Positions 26,453 to 46,854 of a DNA stretch of 64,000 nucleotides are shown in pieces (the stretch's first letter is position 1; each line of letters opens with the position of its first letter). The DNA is taken from positions 1,686,001-1,750,000 of the forward strand of contig JAOTOL010001568.1 of NCBI GenBank assembly GCA_034440575.1, read 5' to 3'. The notes below the pieces were generated by a model. It searched no databases, was not told the DNA's origin, and was given only the letters and a program-made list of their open reading frames with translations. Origin of the DNA: Imbricaverruca yamaguchii (lineage: Eukaryota > Arthropoda > Thecostraca > Neoverrucidae). A program made the translations under genes and the position numbers.

Positions 26453-29171
26453 CCTGCCGATGGTTGACGTTACACTCCTGCCCACCACTTCAACCGCTCT
26501 GACGTCCTACCAACCCTACACGGGCCCATCGCCACCACTACACGAATTTATATGGGCGAGGCTAGGCTCCTTTCCACATTACATACGCCCATGAGTGAGT
26601 CCGACCGACCATGTAGCAAGGAGGGGTTGTGGGCATGGCGTGTGATGTGACACTGACAGATGGAGATACCTTGGTACACGAGATTGGTGCCGTCACCGCC
26701 GCCCGCGCGCGTCCATTTACGCCCCCTCGTGTACCACCAGATAATACAACACATCCACCACCGACTCACCCCCACCCCCTCCCACATACACACAACACAA
26801 AATCGACGTTTCCTGGGCAGCCAGATGCGAGCTGTACCCGGGTAATGTCGTGGGAGCAATTTCAAGTGATGTTTTCTGACCTCTGAACATTTGCGTTAAG
26901 TTTCCACCAATCTACGCTGGTCCTTAAATTGCCCACTTTCCATTCACACGAACTTTTCATTCACGACAGTCATTCGCTACTGGCATCTACACACGTCCAT
27001 CCGATCCATACTAAAACCTAGTAGCTTACAATTTCTCCCCTCCAGCGTTGCACGAACATTTAGAGGGTATTACTTCCGAATGTCACTTTATGCTCAAATA
27101 GTCCTTATTGCATTTTAATTACCCGTTCCAAGGCCCAACCTGAAAATGGCTGACGCTACTCTCATGATTGCATAATTTGTATCTATTGTCGTTACTGTTC
27201 TTAAGGCTCGGTAACACTGGGCTGTGAAAGTTTCCCTGAACTTCTGTGCGGTCTTATAACTGAAGTCAGGTATCAATGGCCAACCTACCTAACCTCGGTC
27301 TCGGGGTAGCGATGTAGTTGCGGAAGTGGAAATCGAGGGTGGGGTGAACCCTGACTCACGGGAAAGGGAGAGGGTTCAGGTTGGGTGGTGGTGAGGATGG
27401 ATTTGGAAGTGGTGCTGGGGCGTCTGGGAGGTGAGAGGAGAGTGGAGCGCGGATGGGACATGGGATCTTGGAGGCAGGTGGAGGGGTAGCTGGGGAGGGG
27501 TCCGGATTTGGTGGAAGGAACCGAGAAATCCCCTTGGACCTCTGAACCAGAGTCCACCTTCCACCCTCAGGGATTGATTGAGAAGGGGCCTCGGATGGGC
27601 GGAGAGAGATCCCCTCGTGGAGGGTGGGACCTCCACCGCATCGTCGACGTGTTGGGTTGGATGACCTTGCTTCTCATGCGACGGCAGGTGCACTCCAAAA
27701 GACCGCAGCAGAGTCGTCAGCTGGACAATCAGCTCAGAGGCCATGTCGGGCTCTACGTGTTCGAAGGGCCACGGGTGTTTTCTTGTGGGTATGTTGTGTG
27801 GTTATGGAGTCAGGTTGTGCTTTTGTTGCGCACACCATCGGTTGAGCCGCCTCGCAAAATTTACACAACGTCAGTGTCTGACATATCTCAAATCAAAGCC
27901 GTTTATGATGCCTTTAGAGAATTCGACATTTATCGTGATTTCGCCTGCTGCTTTCATTTCGTATTGTATTTTAATTCAGTTGCTCCAATCGCCCTCCTCG
28001 AGTCATCCAGTTTTGAATTCCACCTCCAGGCCGCCGTCTCTAGGCTTTTGACACCTCTCACACAGAGCCCGTCGCATTCTATTTTTCTTTGAAATGTTAG
28101 CGAAGAGACCTTTCCTTTCTATTGACTTCACAAGTATACGGGGACGCTGGAAGACTAGCATTTCGACTGGTCTGTTCCCTACTGGAAGGAACAGGTGTTG
28201 TTTGTGCTTGTGATTGCCATGCGGCGTCTGTTGATTTCTACTCCTCGGGCGCCCCACCACATATGGGCCCTAATGGAGGACGCCTGGCCCCATATGTATT
28301 CCCGCGGACGGGAGGACGCCGGGCGCCAGAGGAGCTATACGGGGCAGGCGACACAGTCACCCGGCCGGGAGAAAGAGACTTACCACACCGACCGGGATCC
28401 AGCACCGCCCACCCCTTGGTCTCGGCCGGCCGGAAAGGCGGGTACTGGAAAAGGGCCCAGGCCCCCGGACCGAGGTCTCTATGGGCCTCCCGCCCCTCCG
28501 GGATATCGGGACCAACACCAGCTCAGCGTTGGTCCCTAGTCACTAGTACCGGACGACGGGGGGCCTCAGCCTCTAGGACTCCGTCAACCCCGGGAGCGGG
28601 CAGAGGGGCGCGACTAACCCGATAAAACTGAGCTTGTGGGCAGGACCGAGGAAGTCGTCCTAACTGCTCATAGTAGGGAGAGTTGATGTTGCAGGGCTAT
28701 GTGAAGGACATGGATGTTGAGATGATATTGGCATTGAAATGGGAGCGTGTGGATGAAAGGACAAGGAAAGCACTCTTAGGCTGACCCCTTGCCGGCTCAC
28801 CGGTGGACTGAGATTACGGGTCCTTCGGGCACCCAATTCCACCACCGCGGACCCCCCCCCACGAGGGGGGGGGGTGGAGAGTAGCGGTCGTGTTCCAAGA
28901 AATTAGTCTCCCTGAAAAGTAAGCTACACCGGAAAGTGGTCATTTCCACGGCAGTCGCCATCAGCTGACAACTCAAAATGGTCGGTCAGTTGATGGGCTG
29001 ACGAGACTCGGGTCTCGTGCTGACGAGACCCAGGTATCGTGCTGACGTGCCGCCCGATGGCAGGGCAAGATGGGTACTTGCACCTGTGTTCAGAAGGCAG
29101 AGTGCTTCCTGTTGGATTAAAGTCTAGAGGGTTCGGCCCCGTGTGTTACAAACTCTGCGAACAGTAAATAA
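26453..29171. other. No recognisable gene; GC-rich palindromic patch
   Basis: The part 27280-27760 is purine-rich on the plus strand. The part 28230-28620 is GC-rich and holds the nested hairpin listed separately. A C-run and G-run form a small hairpin at about 28850-28875. Several open frames of 100-190 residues overlap on both strands at 27.4-28.6 kb, but none has features that I recognise. Confidence 0.45.
28241..28334. repeat. Nested imperfect palindrome
   Basis: The outer arms CTCCTCGGGCGCC (28241-28253) and 28322-28334 pair with one mismatch in 13. The inner arms ACATATGGG (28259-28267) and 28289-28297 pair perfectly. This could form a cruciform or a structured transcript; no family recognised. 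Confidence 0.7.
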
Positions 29172-29177
29172 TTTATT
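29172..29177 (-). terminator. Candidate AATAAA polyadenylation signal of the beta-tubulin gene
   Basis: TTTATT on the plus strand reads AATAAA on the minus strand, about 345 bases past the beta-tubulin stop codon. This is the first canonical hexamer that I noticed downstream. Confidence 0.55.
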
Positions 29178-29521
29178 ATATTCATTTCTCGCCGAATCCA
29201 GCACGAGTCAAATCATACAGGAATGTGCGAGACAAGAACGCTCACTGATAAGAATAAGGCTGCAGCCGCCATGATGGTCGGATGCGCAAAGCTGCCGGCG
29301 CCGGCAGGAACTGGACCCGTCTGGTGCGTAAACCAAACAAACCAGCGTGTGCGCGTCATGGGGTCGTCTCGTCTCGCGCGGTGGTGCCACTTGGCTGGTT
29401 ATTTTGGCTTATGGGCACACCGACTGCGTTGGTCATACAGTGCGGCGCCACTTGCACCGCTCGGAGAGACCAGACAACCCCGGGTTGAGAGGAAAGCTTG
29501 CCGTGAAGGAATAACAGATGA

Positions 29522-37200
<7,679 letters not shown>

Positions 37201-37420
37201 TTCGTACTGCAATCGCCTGCCGAACAGCGCAACCAAGCTCCGGGCGGCTCCTCAGTGACTGGTCGAGACAGAGCTCGCGAGAAGGGAGGCTCGTTTCAGT
37301 CGGATTTGCGCCGCCAGGGGGTCGGCGGACGGCCGACGCCCATTCCGTGCGCGGCGCGCGCAGATATGTCCGGCGCCCGCCAATGGGAGTCGCTGTTAGA
37401 ACGCACCGCCGCCTCCGCAC
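37201..37420 (-). promoter_or_regulatory. Probable beta-tubulin 5' leader and GC-rich promoter
   Basis: GC-rich sequence directly upstream of the start codon, with a CCAAT box (37380-37384 on the plus strand, so ATTGG relative to the gene) about 180 bases before the ATG and many CpGs. No TATA box is seen here, unlike the duplicate leader at 36913-37004. The transcription start cannot be placed. Confidence 0.4.
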
Positions 37421-40400
37421 AACGGTCACGGCCAGTTGCGTAAAACCGCTCCTGTTTCACCTGGTGCTGTTGGTGAGTTGGTGGGGGAGGCCTGGGTATC
37501 GAAAAAGCGCGGGCCTTCTCGTATGGCACCCTACCGCCCTGTACTCACGCTCCCCTTGCGTGCTACGTATACTAATGCAGCATATACTGGGCGAATTAAT
37601 GTGTGATCAATGTAAGTGCACGCCTCGAGTAAAACTCACGGACAGCGACGGGCTTTTCAAAGTTTTAAACGCGGGTCTCGGCTCTGCAGATAACACGCGC
37701 GCAGCAAAGGGTTGCGCCAACAATTACCTGTCGCCGGCAGCGGTGGCTTTTAGAACTGGAACAGACTGAGATGGGAATGTTCCTGATCCTTGTATGTCCA
37801 AGCTAATAGCGACCCTGGGGCATCGAGTGAGAGCGATTGCACATGATTGCAAGTGATTGCACATGACCGTGTCAGACTGCCTATAAATATAAATTAAAGC
37901 CTTCCCTTTTTCTTGTGCAACGGTTAGCAGGAGATGCGCCATCCATTTCTACAGGGGTCGGTGGCGCGCGCATGAGGAAACGGGAGGTGGCACGTGGCTG
38001 GATGCGGAAAGGTCCAAGTGTGGAGTGTTCTGCTATGCAATACCCTGGAATTCATGTTAGGATTACTGCATTGGACGGGGAAGTCCCCTGCTCCGGTGGC
38101 GCCGCCCGTGGACGAGTTAGAGGGAAGAAGGCCCCCTACTCGAACTTCAGCTAGTCGTTGCTAGAAACTTGCCACCTCCCAGTATTTGTGTTCATTTGAA
38201 ACCGGTGTCGTCCCTGTAAAACTTAATACCGGGCCTACAAACAATATGATGTGGTCTTCGTCAGCTGTATTAGGCCTTTTAGTGACCTCAAGGAACCTTT
38301 TGTGAAAGCCCGGATCTAGGATCTCGAAAAATTGGACGGCTTCCGGCCGAGCTTTCGTCTGGGAGCTTCCGATAACATAAGCTTCCATGACCACATGCCC
38401 TAACTACGGAGCTTGGGAGCGTTTTATTTTTGCAAGCTGAAGGGCCTTATATTCAAGCTTATGTTAATCCAGGGCTAAGACCTGACGTCACAATGGGACC
38501 TGCTGAGGGGTCTTCCCGCGAACTTCCGGAGCATTCTGCCAAGACCGATGCGCCCGGGGTCTCGTGCGGAATATTGGTGTCTTCTCGTGAACTTTAGGAT
38601 TGTGAATACACATGCGCTTCCTGGATTCCCGCGATTTCACATCCGCCTGGTTCTGCACGTTCTCCTGGTCTTCTATGCTTGGGGCTCCTGAACAGGGTGG
38701 TGCGGCGAGGTAGATTGGCCCCTCCTTTACGTTGTCTCCCTCCCCATCCACACTCCCGGTGGTACCGTCCCCGGCGTTGCAGCCTGCACATCAGCTACAC
38801 TGGATGTGCTGCGCATGCTTATTGGCGGTCCGCCTCATAGTAACCATGATTGAACATGAGCCACCCTGGCAAAACCATGCGCTGGAGCTGCATGCAGCAG
38901 GTCAAGGTCACCTGGTCCAGGTCCAGGTCCCAGTGCAGCAGTTCTAATTATAATAATGAGACGATGCGGGTCTGGCGGAAAATCCAGGTCACCTGGAGTT
39001 GAGTTCGGTCTATTCGGGCGCTGCAATCGCTTCCAGCGATCATATGACACATGTCGGTCAATACACGCGTCATAAGTTCATTCAGCGAGGACCGCTGGCT
39101 GATGTCTATTATATTGTGGCGATTCTAACGTGCGAGCATGGCGACGCAACCCTAGGCATCAGGCGAGACAATGCAAATGGCGCGAAGTCACTACTATAAA
39201 CGACGCTTCTGCTGGCTGGAAAACGCTTGCAGAGCAGTTCCAGATGTCGCCTTGGTATGCGTTAAGAGTACAGCCAACTATGAACATCAATCAAATCTGC
39301 AAAAACGTAGGTATGATCGGTCGTTGCAGTGACGCCGTAAATTCCAGGTCTTTTAAAACGAATTATCACTGGGTAGAACAAATGGCAACCAGGAAATTTT
39401 GACTGGGAAAAAGGCCACCTTGCTATCAATAGCCACTCAGTCCCCAGCCAGTTTTAGTATTCAAACGGCTGCGTAGGAAAAAACAAAGGGCCTTCCGGAA
39501 AATTCTCACCAAGTTAGCACGCTACGAAAAATCAGAGAATTTCCTATAATGGCTGGCGCAGGCTTGATTGGGAGAATACAAATCTGAAAAACCCCTTCGC
39601 CACGGGTGTTTTTCACCATAGGAACACCACAATTTCGTCGGAAAGCCGTGCTTTTCCACAAATAATTTGACTATAGCATAGGCTCGGCTTTCGGCCCCAC
39701 TCGTAATAAATATAGCATCTAATTGTCCAATGTGTGCAGAGGTTTGCAAAAAAAGTTCAACAGGGTGGTTGAAGGAAATGTGACGCCCACACATCCGATT
39801 GGGCCTTGTCATAGGGTCCCATGCAAAAAGCCTAGAAGTTGGAAGGCTGGAATAAAAGTTCAGGATTCCAATCGGAGGTTGTCTGGACCTGTACAACTAA
39901 AGAGCAAAGTTCACTCAGACTGCTTCTTACATTGAGGTGGGCATAGTCACCTATTCCAGAATATTGTATTCTCTCAGCATAATTTGGCATGGTGTCTGCA
40001 GGCGGTAATTACGCCCTCGCAGGCGTGGGCGAGGCGGAGAGGGTGTGACGGAATCTTCCGCCTCATAGGAGTCGGAAGACCCGGGTGCGGAGGGAGGGAG
40101 ATCTGGAGCATGCTTGAGGAAGTAGTGGATTTTGTCTGTATGCGGGGTAATGGTGTCTGATCAGTGGATGGTGAGACGACGTACCGACCTTATTTTGTAT
40201 TCACTGTGTAGCTTCCGCTCACGCGCTTGTAGTCCAGCATGGTGCTCTCGATACTGCATATTTGTGCAGTGTGTGATTTGAGGGAGTGGTGAGTTAGGTT
40301 GTCGACGGAACTGTGGTCGGAATGAAACCTGATTTGTTAGAAGGTAATTGACGAGACGTTCAAAAGTTTCATGTAGACACGTGAGGACAGGTGAGGACAA

Positions 40401-42915
40401 TGGTCGATAATTTTGAAAGAGGGAGCGTCTAAGATCTGTTTAAGAATGTGGAGGGTCAAGGTGCTGTGATGCAATGGGAACTATGTCGTATGGAGGTATG
40501 GACTTCCTTTATCGAGTAGAATTGGGGTCATTTTAAGACCTTCACGGGACCGCCAAGAGAGAGAGCATTTGATGGAAAAGTTTTCCTTTCAAACTGAACC
40601 AACTTGCTAAAAAATATCTGGATTAATCGTTGATTATTGTTCTGGATGAGACGAAAGGGAATTCAAACATGCACGGGTAATTTAGCTATAAATGTGTACT
40701 ACAACTGAGCATCAAACATATCACATGCCCAACCGCAGTGTCAAGTGCACGATCTATCGCTCCCCATTGCTTCTCTTGTGAATGCAGTGATTATACGGAG
40801 GCATGTGGTGCACCTCACTGAAGTGGAATCTAATGGGGGTTGAGGGAGATGGGTCCTCATGTCGTTCACATTTTGCCTTATAAATCACGCCTTGTTAAAT
40901 GTCCGCCGCCTGCGATCAGGTTACAAGGGGTACATCCTCTTAATCAACGACTGTAAGAACCTTACGTTGTCACAAAATAATCAGTGAAGCTGCGACACTC
41001 CCAGCTAATAAATGACAACAATTTAACATAAGCAAAGAACACCCAACGTTGGAGCAATTACAACCAACAATACAGAACGCCGAAAGTGCTTGTTCCCAAA
41101 GGAAGCATAGTGCATAACCGGCCATAGATTGCATGCATCTCCCAAAAAGAAGCCTCGATCTGATATCATACATGTTAGTAGCTGGTTGAAAACAATGTGG
41201 GAGTGAAAATTCCTAATCTAATATTCATACATAAGTTAAATGAAGCTGGTCGGAAGAAGATTCACTGAAACATGACTATCTTCTCCGTTACAACGGCTAT
41301 GGGTGTATTTTCCCATTGATTTAACATCAACTGCCGTATTTTAGAATAATGACCGCATTATTAAAGTCCAGCACGCCCGGTTCCAATGTTGCAATGACAA
41401 CGCGAATGTTGGTCTCGTCACCCCAGACCGTCGATGGTAGTCATGGTGATAACGATAAAACTTACGTTCTAAGCCACGTGGTTCAGTAGGGACCACGTTG
41501 GCTACGCACTGGGGATCGATGCTCCCTGTACACCGCATTGGACGGCACGCATCGAGAGCAGGTTGGATTTGGGAAAACAGTGTGTTTTTTCCATTAGCAG
41601 TGGCAAAGTGCTATCCGCTAGATATTCGATACGTTAATGAAAGGGCTACGTTAAAAGCGGCTTATGTGACATCCGGTGATAACAAATAAGCAAGAGAGAA
41701 AATATGAGAGACGCCGGCAAGCAGGGAACATAGCGCATAGGGCGGTACATACATGGCATACAGGAACACATACGGTCCGATGAGTCTACCAAGTGAACTG
41801 AGTGAGTAGTCCCATGACAGCCTACCAAGTGAACTGAACGAGTAGTCCGATGACAGTCTGCCAAATGAACTGAACGAGTAGTCAGATGACAGCCTACCAA
41901 GCTCGGTCAGGTGGTCACTTCTCTGGGTGGGAACACGGCAGTTTTCTTCGCTTTGCTTTACAATGCCATTGGTAGCAGTATGCAACAAACCGGTGCTATT
42001 ATGCTCAGAAATGGATGATTTATCGCCTGACATTGTAGGTGTACGCGAACACCTTGGCGGGCGCTGGCAGTTCAGTGGTTCGTCCGGGTGTCTGGGACAC
42101 CAGATGTACGTAGTTCAATTCCCCGTGGTGCCGTCCTTCTTGCCCGGGCGAGAAGTAGGCGATGTCATATGGTCTCAGCTGCTTAATCTGTCACCGCGCC
42201 ACATACAACAGCGAGTTATATAAGCCGACGCCGTTGATAACACCATCCGATAGCGGCTGTGGCCGGATGGCGGATCGCTTCGCCTTCGCCACCAGACATG
42301 TTCCGCTTTCTCGACAACACCCAGCTCACGGTGGACTCCACCCACTCTAGACGCCAGCACGCCGCCGGGAGACCGCAAGATGGCACATCAGTCACACCCG
42401 GTGACGGGCAGCTCATCCCAATGCTACAGTGGCACACTTCCGCTTCTGAGATCGAGGGAGAGACGACGAGATGAAGTCAAGACGACGAGAACACAATCAC
42501 AATCACATATAACTCCTGAACTTAAAATAGCGCGAAGTTCCCACGGAATAGGCAACTATTACATTGGAGGATTGTTGAGGTAAGGTGTGATACACCCCGG
42601 TCTCATTCAATAAATACACACATCAATATTCAGTGTTTGTCAATATTGGCAAGCCGGTGTCTCCGGTTGCATTGTTACCAGCGCAGCGGTTTGTCTCGAA
42701 GGAGCAGTTTCTGCTAGTTCTCAATCTTCGGTGCAGATACTTGGTGTTCAGATTCCGATGTTTGCAGCTTCTATTCTATCCGATCACAATTGAAATAGTA
42801 TGGTGAAGACAGCAATCGTAGCAGCAACACCATATCCAGTACGCTGAAAACAACAACGGTTAACACTTGTTGTCGTGCAATGAAGTATGTTGTAAGCAAC
42901 TGTATGTTGCGCAGT
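37421..42915. other. No recognisable gene
   Basis: Several open frames of 70-125 residues (for example minus-strand 38161-38394, 38488-38751 and 39522-39896) have no family features that I recognise. A stem GAGGCGGA/TCCGCCTC lies near 40031-40064. The only clear structure is the small tandem repeat at 41785-41895. Confidence 0.45.
41785..41895. repeat. 36-bp tandem repeat, 3 copies
   Basis: Units begin CTACCAAGTGAACTGA and end AGTAGTCCGATGACAG, with a few substitutions per unit. Confidence 0.85.
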
Positions 42916-44563
42916 GCAATGAAGATCAGTTCAGGAAGCTAAATCACCCTGGAGGTCGAAGGAACCGCCTGCTATGTTACCTGATGATATTTATGCTAGG
43001 GTGTTGCGGGAAACTGAAAAGGAACTGGCATTTCCACTTAATATAATATTTTGTAGATCAGTTTCACAAAATGAAATTCCAACCGATTGGAAAAGGGCAA
43101 ATGTAGTTCCTATTTTCAAGAAAGGAGAAAGAGGGAAAGTTGAAAACTATAGGCCAGTAAGTCTCACATCCCTAGTCTGCAAGGTACTCGAATCAATTAT
43201 CAGGGATAGAATAGTTAGTTATCTGGAAGGTAGCAGATTGATTCAAGATACTCAACATGGGTTTAGAAAAGGACGATCGTGTCTCACAAATCTCTTGGAC
43301 TTTTTGAACTTCGCCACAGAACAATTTGATCAGGGAAATCAGGTTGATGTAGCATATCTTGACTTTAGTAAGGCCTTTGACAAGGTACCCCATAAACGGT
43401 TAATGATACAGCTTCAGTCCCACGGTATTGCAGATAGCATCTTAAAATGGATAGAGTTGTGGCTTTCAGATAGACAGCAAAGAGTGATGCTAAATGGTAC
43501 ACAGTCATCATGGCAAAATGTTCTTAGTGGAGTCCCCCAGGGGTCAGTACTGGGGCCACTACTGATCATTATATTGGTAAATAACATTGAAAGTGGCCTA
43601 AGCAGTAAAGTTTTGAAATTTACGGATGATTTGAAGGTCTTTATGGCAATAACAGGTCAAGATGAGCATATCTCGCTGCAAAAAGACTTAGACGAACTTG
43701 TGAAGTGGTCCGAAGAATGGCAAATGAAATTTAATTTTGATAAGTGAAAAATCATGCATGTAGGTAAGCAGCATATGAAGGCTCCATACTTGATGGGTGG
43801 CCAAGTGCTATCAGTGACTCAACAGGAGAAGGATTTAGGTGTTATTCTAAACACAAAACTGTGGGCATCAGAACAGACCAAGGAAGCCAGGAAGAAGGCA
43901 CTGAGAATGCTCGGGGCAATAAATAGGAATGTATCATACAGAAGTGAGGAAGTGATCAGGAAGCTTTACTGTGCATATGTCAGGCCACATTTGGAATACT
44001 GCATCCAAGCTTGGTCTCCTAGCTATGAAAAAAGATTGTTGGCTTTTAGAGAGAGTACAAAAGAGGGCTACAAAAATGGTTAATGGCATAAGCAACCTGG
44101 CATATGAGGAAAGATTGAAGAAATTGAATGTGTTTTCACTTAGATATAGAAGGCTGAGAGGAGATCTCATCGAGGTCTTTAAATTTGTCCATGGTCTGGA
44201 GAGGGGATATCTTGGGGAAATGTTTGAATTGAACAGAAATGATGCAATTAGAGGTCACAAATTCAAAATTAAAGTTTACCACAGCAAAACAAGGTTAAGG
44301 CAGACTTTCTTCACCAATAGGGTAGTAGGACACTGGAACCAGCTGCCAGAAAACATTGTCAGTAGCAGCACATTGAACATCTTTAAAAACAGCATAGACA
44401 ATCATTATAAGAATAGAGGGCTTGCTTTTCAGCATTACAGGGAGGGCTGATTGACAGATTTGGTGGGCAACTGGTTCAGTGTACAGAGTACAACCAAGAA
44501 GGGCCCTTGTGGCTCATAGTTGCACCAATCTTTTATGTCTTTATGTCTTTATGTCTTTATGTG
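42916..44563 (+). mobile_element. CR1-like LINE, 5'-truncated
   Basis: A non-LTR retrotransposon copy that keeps the reverse transcriptase and C-terminal region but lacks the N-terminal endonuclease. It ends in four 8-bp units (TTTATGTC x3 then TTTATGTG, 44532-44563), the 3' signature of the CR1 clade, where the reverse transcriptase starts copying. The left end is uncertain: recognisable similarity begins about 42950, and I see no target-site duplication, which CR1 elements usually lack. Confidence 0.85.
42974..44450 (+). pseudogene. CR1-like reverse transcriptase, broken
   Basis: Blocks in order: NVVPIFKKG and NYRPVSLTS (domains 1-2), QHGFRKGRSCLTNLLDF, YLDFSKAFDKVPH (domain A with its catalytic Asp), SGVPQGSVLGPLL (domain B), LKFTDDLKVF (domain C; F-T-D-D instead of the usual F/Y-A-D-D), then the thumb and YVRPHLEYCIQAWSP. 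The C-terminus has the usual VQKRATKMV and HWNQLP motifs. Two disablements are visible: an in-frame TGA at 43745-43747 where Cys is usual, and a one-base loss at or near the A-run 44028-44033 that moves the rest into the next frame (continuing to TGA at 44450). Also Asn replaces Asp in the usual Y-x-N-D after domain B. The copy cannot make a full enzyme. Confidence 0.88.
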
Positions 44564-46854
44564 TCGTTATCCACCTAAATATTTTAATTCCAGGACATGA
44601 TGTTTCCATGAATGCCTCCCAATGCAAAAAGGAAGTTTTGACAAGCCTATCTATTCAATCCATGTTCTGGTAATGAACGAGGGTTTTCAAAGTGACGTAA
44701 ACTTCCTCTTTGAACTTAATTAAACATACAAACAATGGTGCTACTAATTGTCTAAAACGAACATAAACATCAAAACAACGTGTATTATGATCAAGCTTCA
44801 GATCATTTTAGGCGGGCTCCAAAAGGGCTTGGTCACACCAGACCATTCAGCCCCGGTTTTCGATCCTAAAAGTTTAAGTTTTCGCCAGCTGCAGCTCAAG
44901 CCCTCGTTGGTATCGAATGACCTTCCCGGAAAAAGATTGTGGGTTTTCAAATGGGCAAAAACAATTTCGGTAAATGGATGGCTTGTATTACACCATCGGC
45001 GAGCTTTCTTGGAAAGACACGTCTTGCAAAAACTGATGTAGCTTAATATGTTTTCACCTCGTATCTATTCCAAAAGAAGCGAAAATAAACATAGTGTATA
45101 CATCAACTATTTTGTGTTGCGTTCTAGGGGGTAGGGCTTACTCAGGATTTCCGTATATCAGAGGACTTCTTCGATGCTTTGTAAGGTTATTTTGCAAGGA
45201 AATATTTTCTTGCAGTCACCTTCACCAGGACCAATCGAGATTCAATACTTCCTTAATTCGTTGTTCCTTTATTTGTACCCTCCACAACCAAAGTTTTAAA
45301 AAAATGAGTGCCTGAATCTGCCAGTGGCTACAAGCTCTGGATATACTTGCTCGGTCTCGCGGTTGAAGTCCGAACTGCGCAGTAGGTATGAGTCGTCAGT
45401 ACGTAGTTCAGCAGGAGCGTAAAACCGGAAGAACAGAAGGGGCACAGCCCACTCCTCAATTTTGGACAAGTTTAACATAGACCCTATGGGTGTTCTTTGG
45501 GAAGAATCTATTTAAAAATAGCTCTTTCCCCCACCCAACTTTGTGACAGTTCCTATGATTATGCAGCTCGGTGTTTACATACAATGTGGCATGCGCATGG
45601 AGTACCATCGATGTTCACGAACGGTTCGAGTTAGCTTAAGTTAGTTAGTTTGTCAGTTCAGTACTGATTGTGAACCGCGACCAGGTAGCTAAGAAAAATG
45701 CACACTTCAGGTGACTAAAAAAACGTCGGGTTGCTTGTACTCAGCTCATCGAACACAGCGGTGAATCCAGTGGGAAGGCAAAGAAGCCCAGAGGCCGATG
45801 CGTTTGCGGATAATGCACAACATGTACATTCTCTCGAAATATAGTAACATTTTATGAGATTAATATTGTCTTAAACAGACCCGACAAATGCTAGCCGTTC
45901 AAATCGGATCCGCTTTCAAAATCAGATTGTTGTTTCTGAAATTCCACAAAACCAGGCTATTGGATCCGCCCCAGGCAATGCAATAGAGGTGAAAATATAT
46001 CCCAGTAAACAAATTTCAAATACGTGAGGAAGTTTCTAGTTCGACCCGACGGTGGCTTCAGTTTAAGGATACAATAAGCGGAGCCTCAGCCGATCACAGT
46101 GCAGTTCCAGCGTCCGCCTTTGCCGGGCGGGGGCGCAATGCGACGGCACCCTTCCGCTCCCAGCCCAGATCCCCCCACATGTTCCGGGCCGACGACCGGG
46201 CCGCCGCTCCACATGCGGCCGGGGGAGGGGAGGGGAGCCGCAGCCACCCCGCATCGCCGCCGCTACTGCAGGATTGCCACCTATTTACCGCCCACTTGCC
46301 CGCTGTGGAACCCGGGCGGGAGGACATCGCACGGCGTCGTATGACCTCATCCAGAGCATGGCGACGGTGTTGTACCCGGCGACGGTGTGCTATGCTCACG
46401 GCACGGGCGCATTCGAGTCGTTTTGTGTCCAGATGTGACCGACGGGCTGTTTGTGTTTATCGGTACGATTCTGCAGCTCTGCTGGACACGGTTGAGCTAT
46501 CCGCCAGCGGATGGCGACAGCTGGCGAGTATGCAAGCGGCGGGCGTTCCGTGGCAGATACAACGGAGGCCGGGGCAGAGGTGTCCTTCACGCGCAGATCA
46601 CCTGCTTCCTGCTGGGGGTGTGATAGAAGTCGGCATGGAGGCCCTGTCAAACGGATGCGAGATATAGTGAGCTAGATCATCATTTGCGCCATCTTCAAAG
46701 CGCCGGTGCCCTTGCAAACGAAGTTTGCGAAGTTTGCAAAAGAAAGTTTCCTCGAGTGCACCCGTTTCCCCTTCCTCCTCGGCCAGGGGCGTCGCCACCG
46801 GGGGGGGGGGGGGACGGGGAAAATGTCCTCCTACCGTGAGACTGGGTGGCGTCG
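44564..46854. other. No recognisable gene; GC-rich island
   Basis: AT-rich up to about 46050. Then 46085-46660 is GC- and CpG-rich with overlapping open frames on both strands, none recognised. It could be a CpG island or a first exon, but there is no direct evidence. A G-run lies at 46800-46814. Confidence 0.4.

Noticed and set aside
25535..26488. 310- and 235-residue open frames on opposite strands
   Set aside because: Both follow from the 24-bp period; opposite strands are open at once, with no unique domain.
38161..38394. 77-residue minus-strand frame with protein-like composition upstream of the tubulin gene
   Set aside because: Short, unrecognised, and no splice or promoter signals that I could defend.
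39522..39896. 124-residue minus-strand frame
   Set aside because: No recognised domain; a frame of this length is expected by chance in 64 kb.
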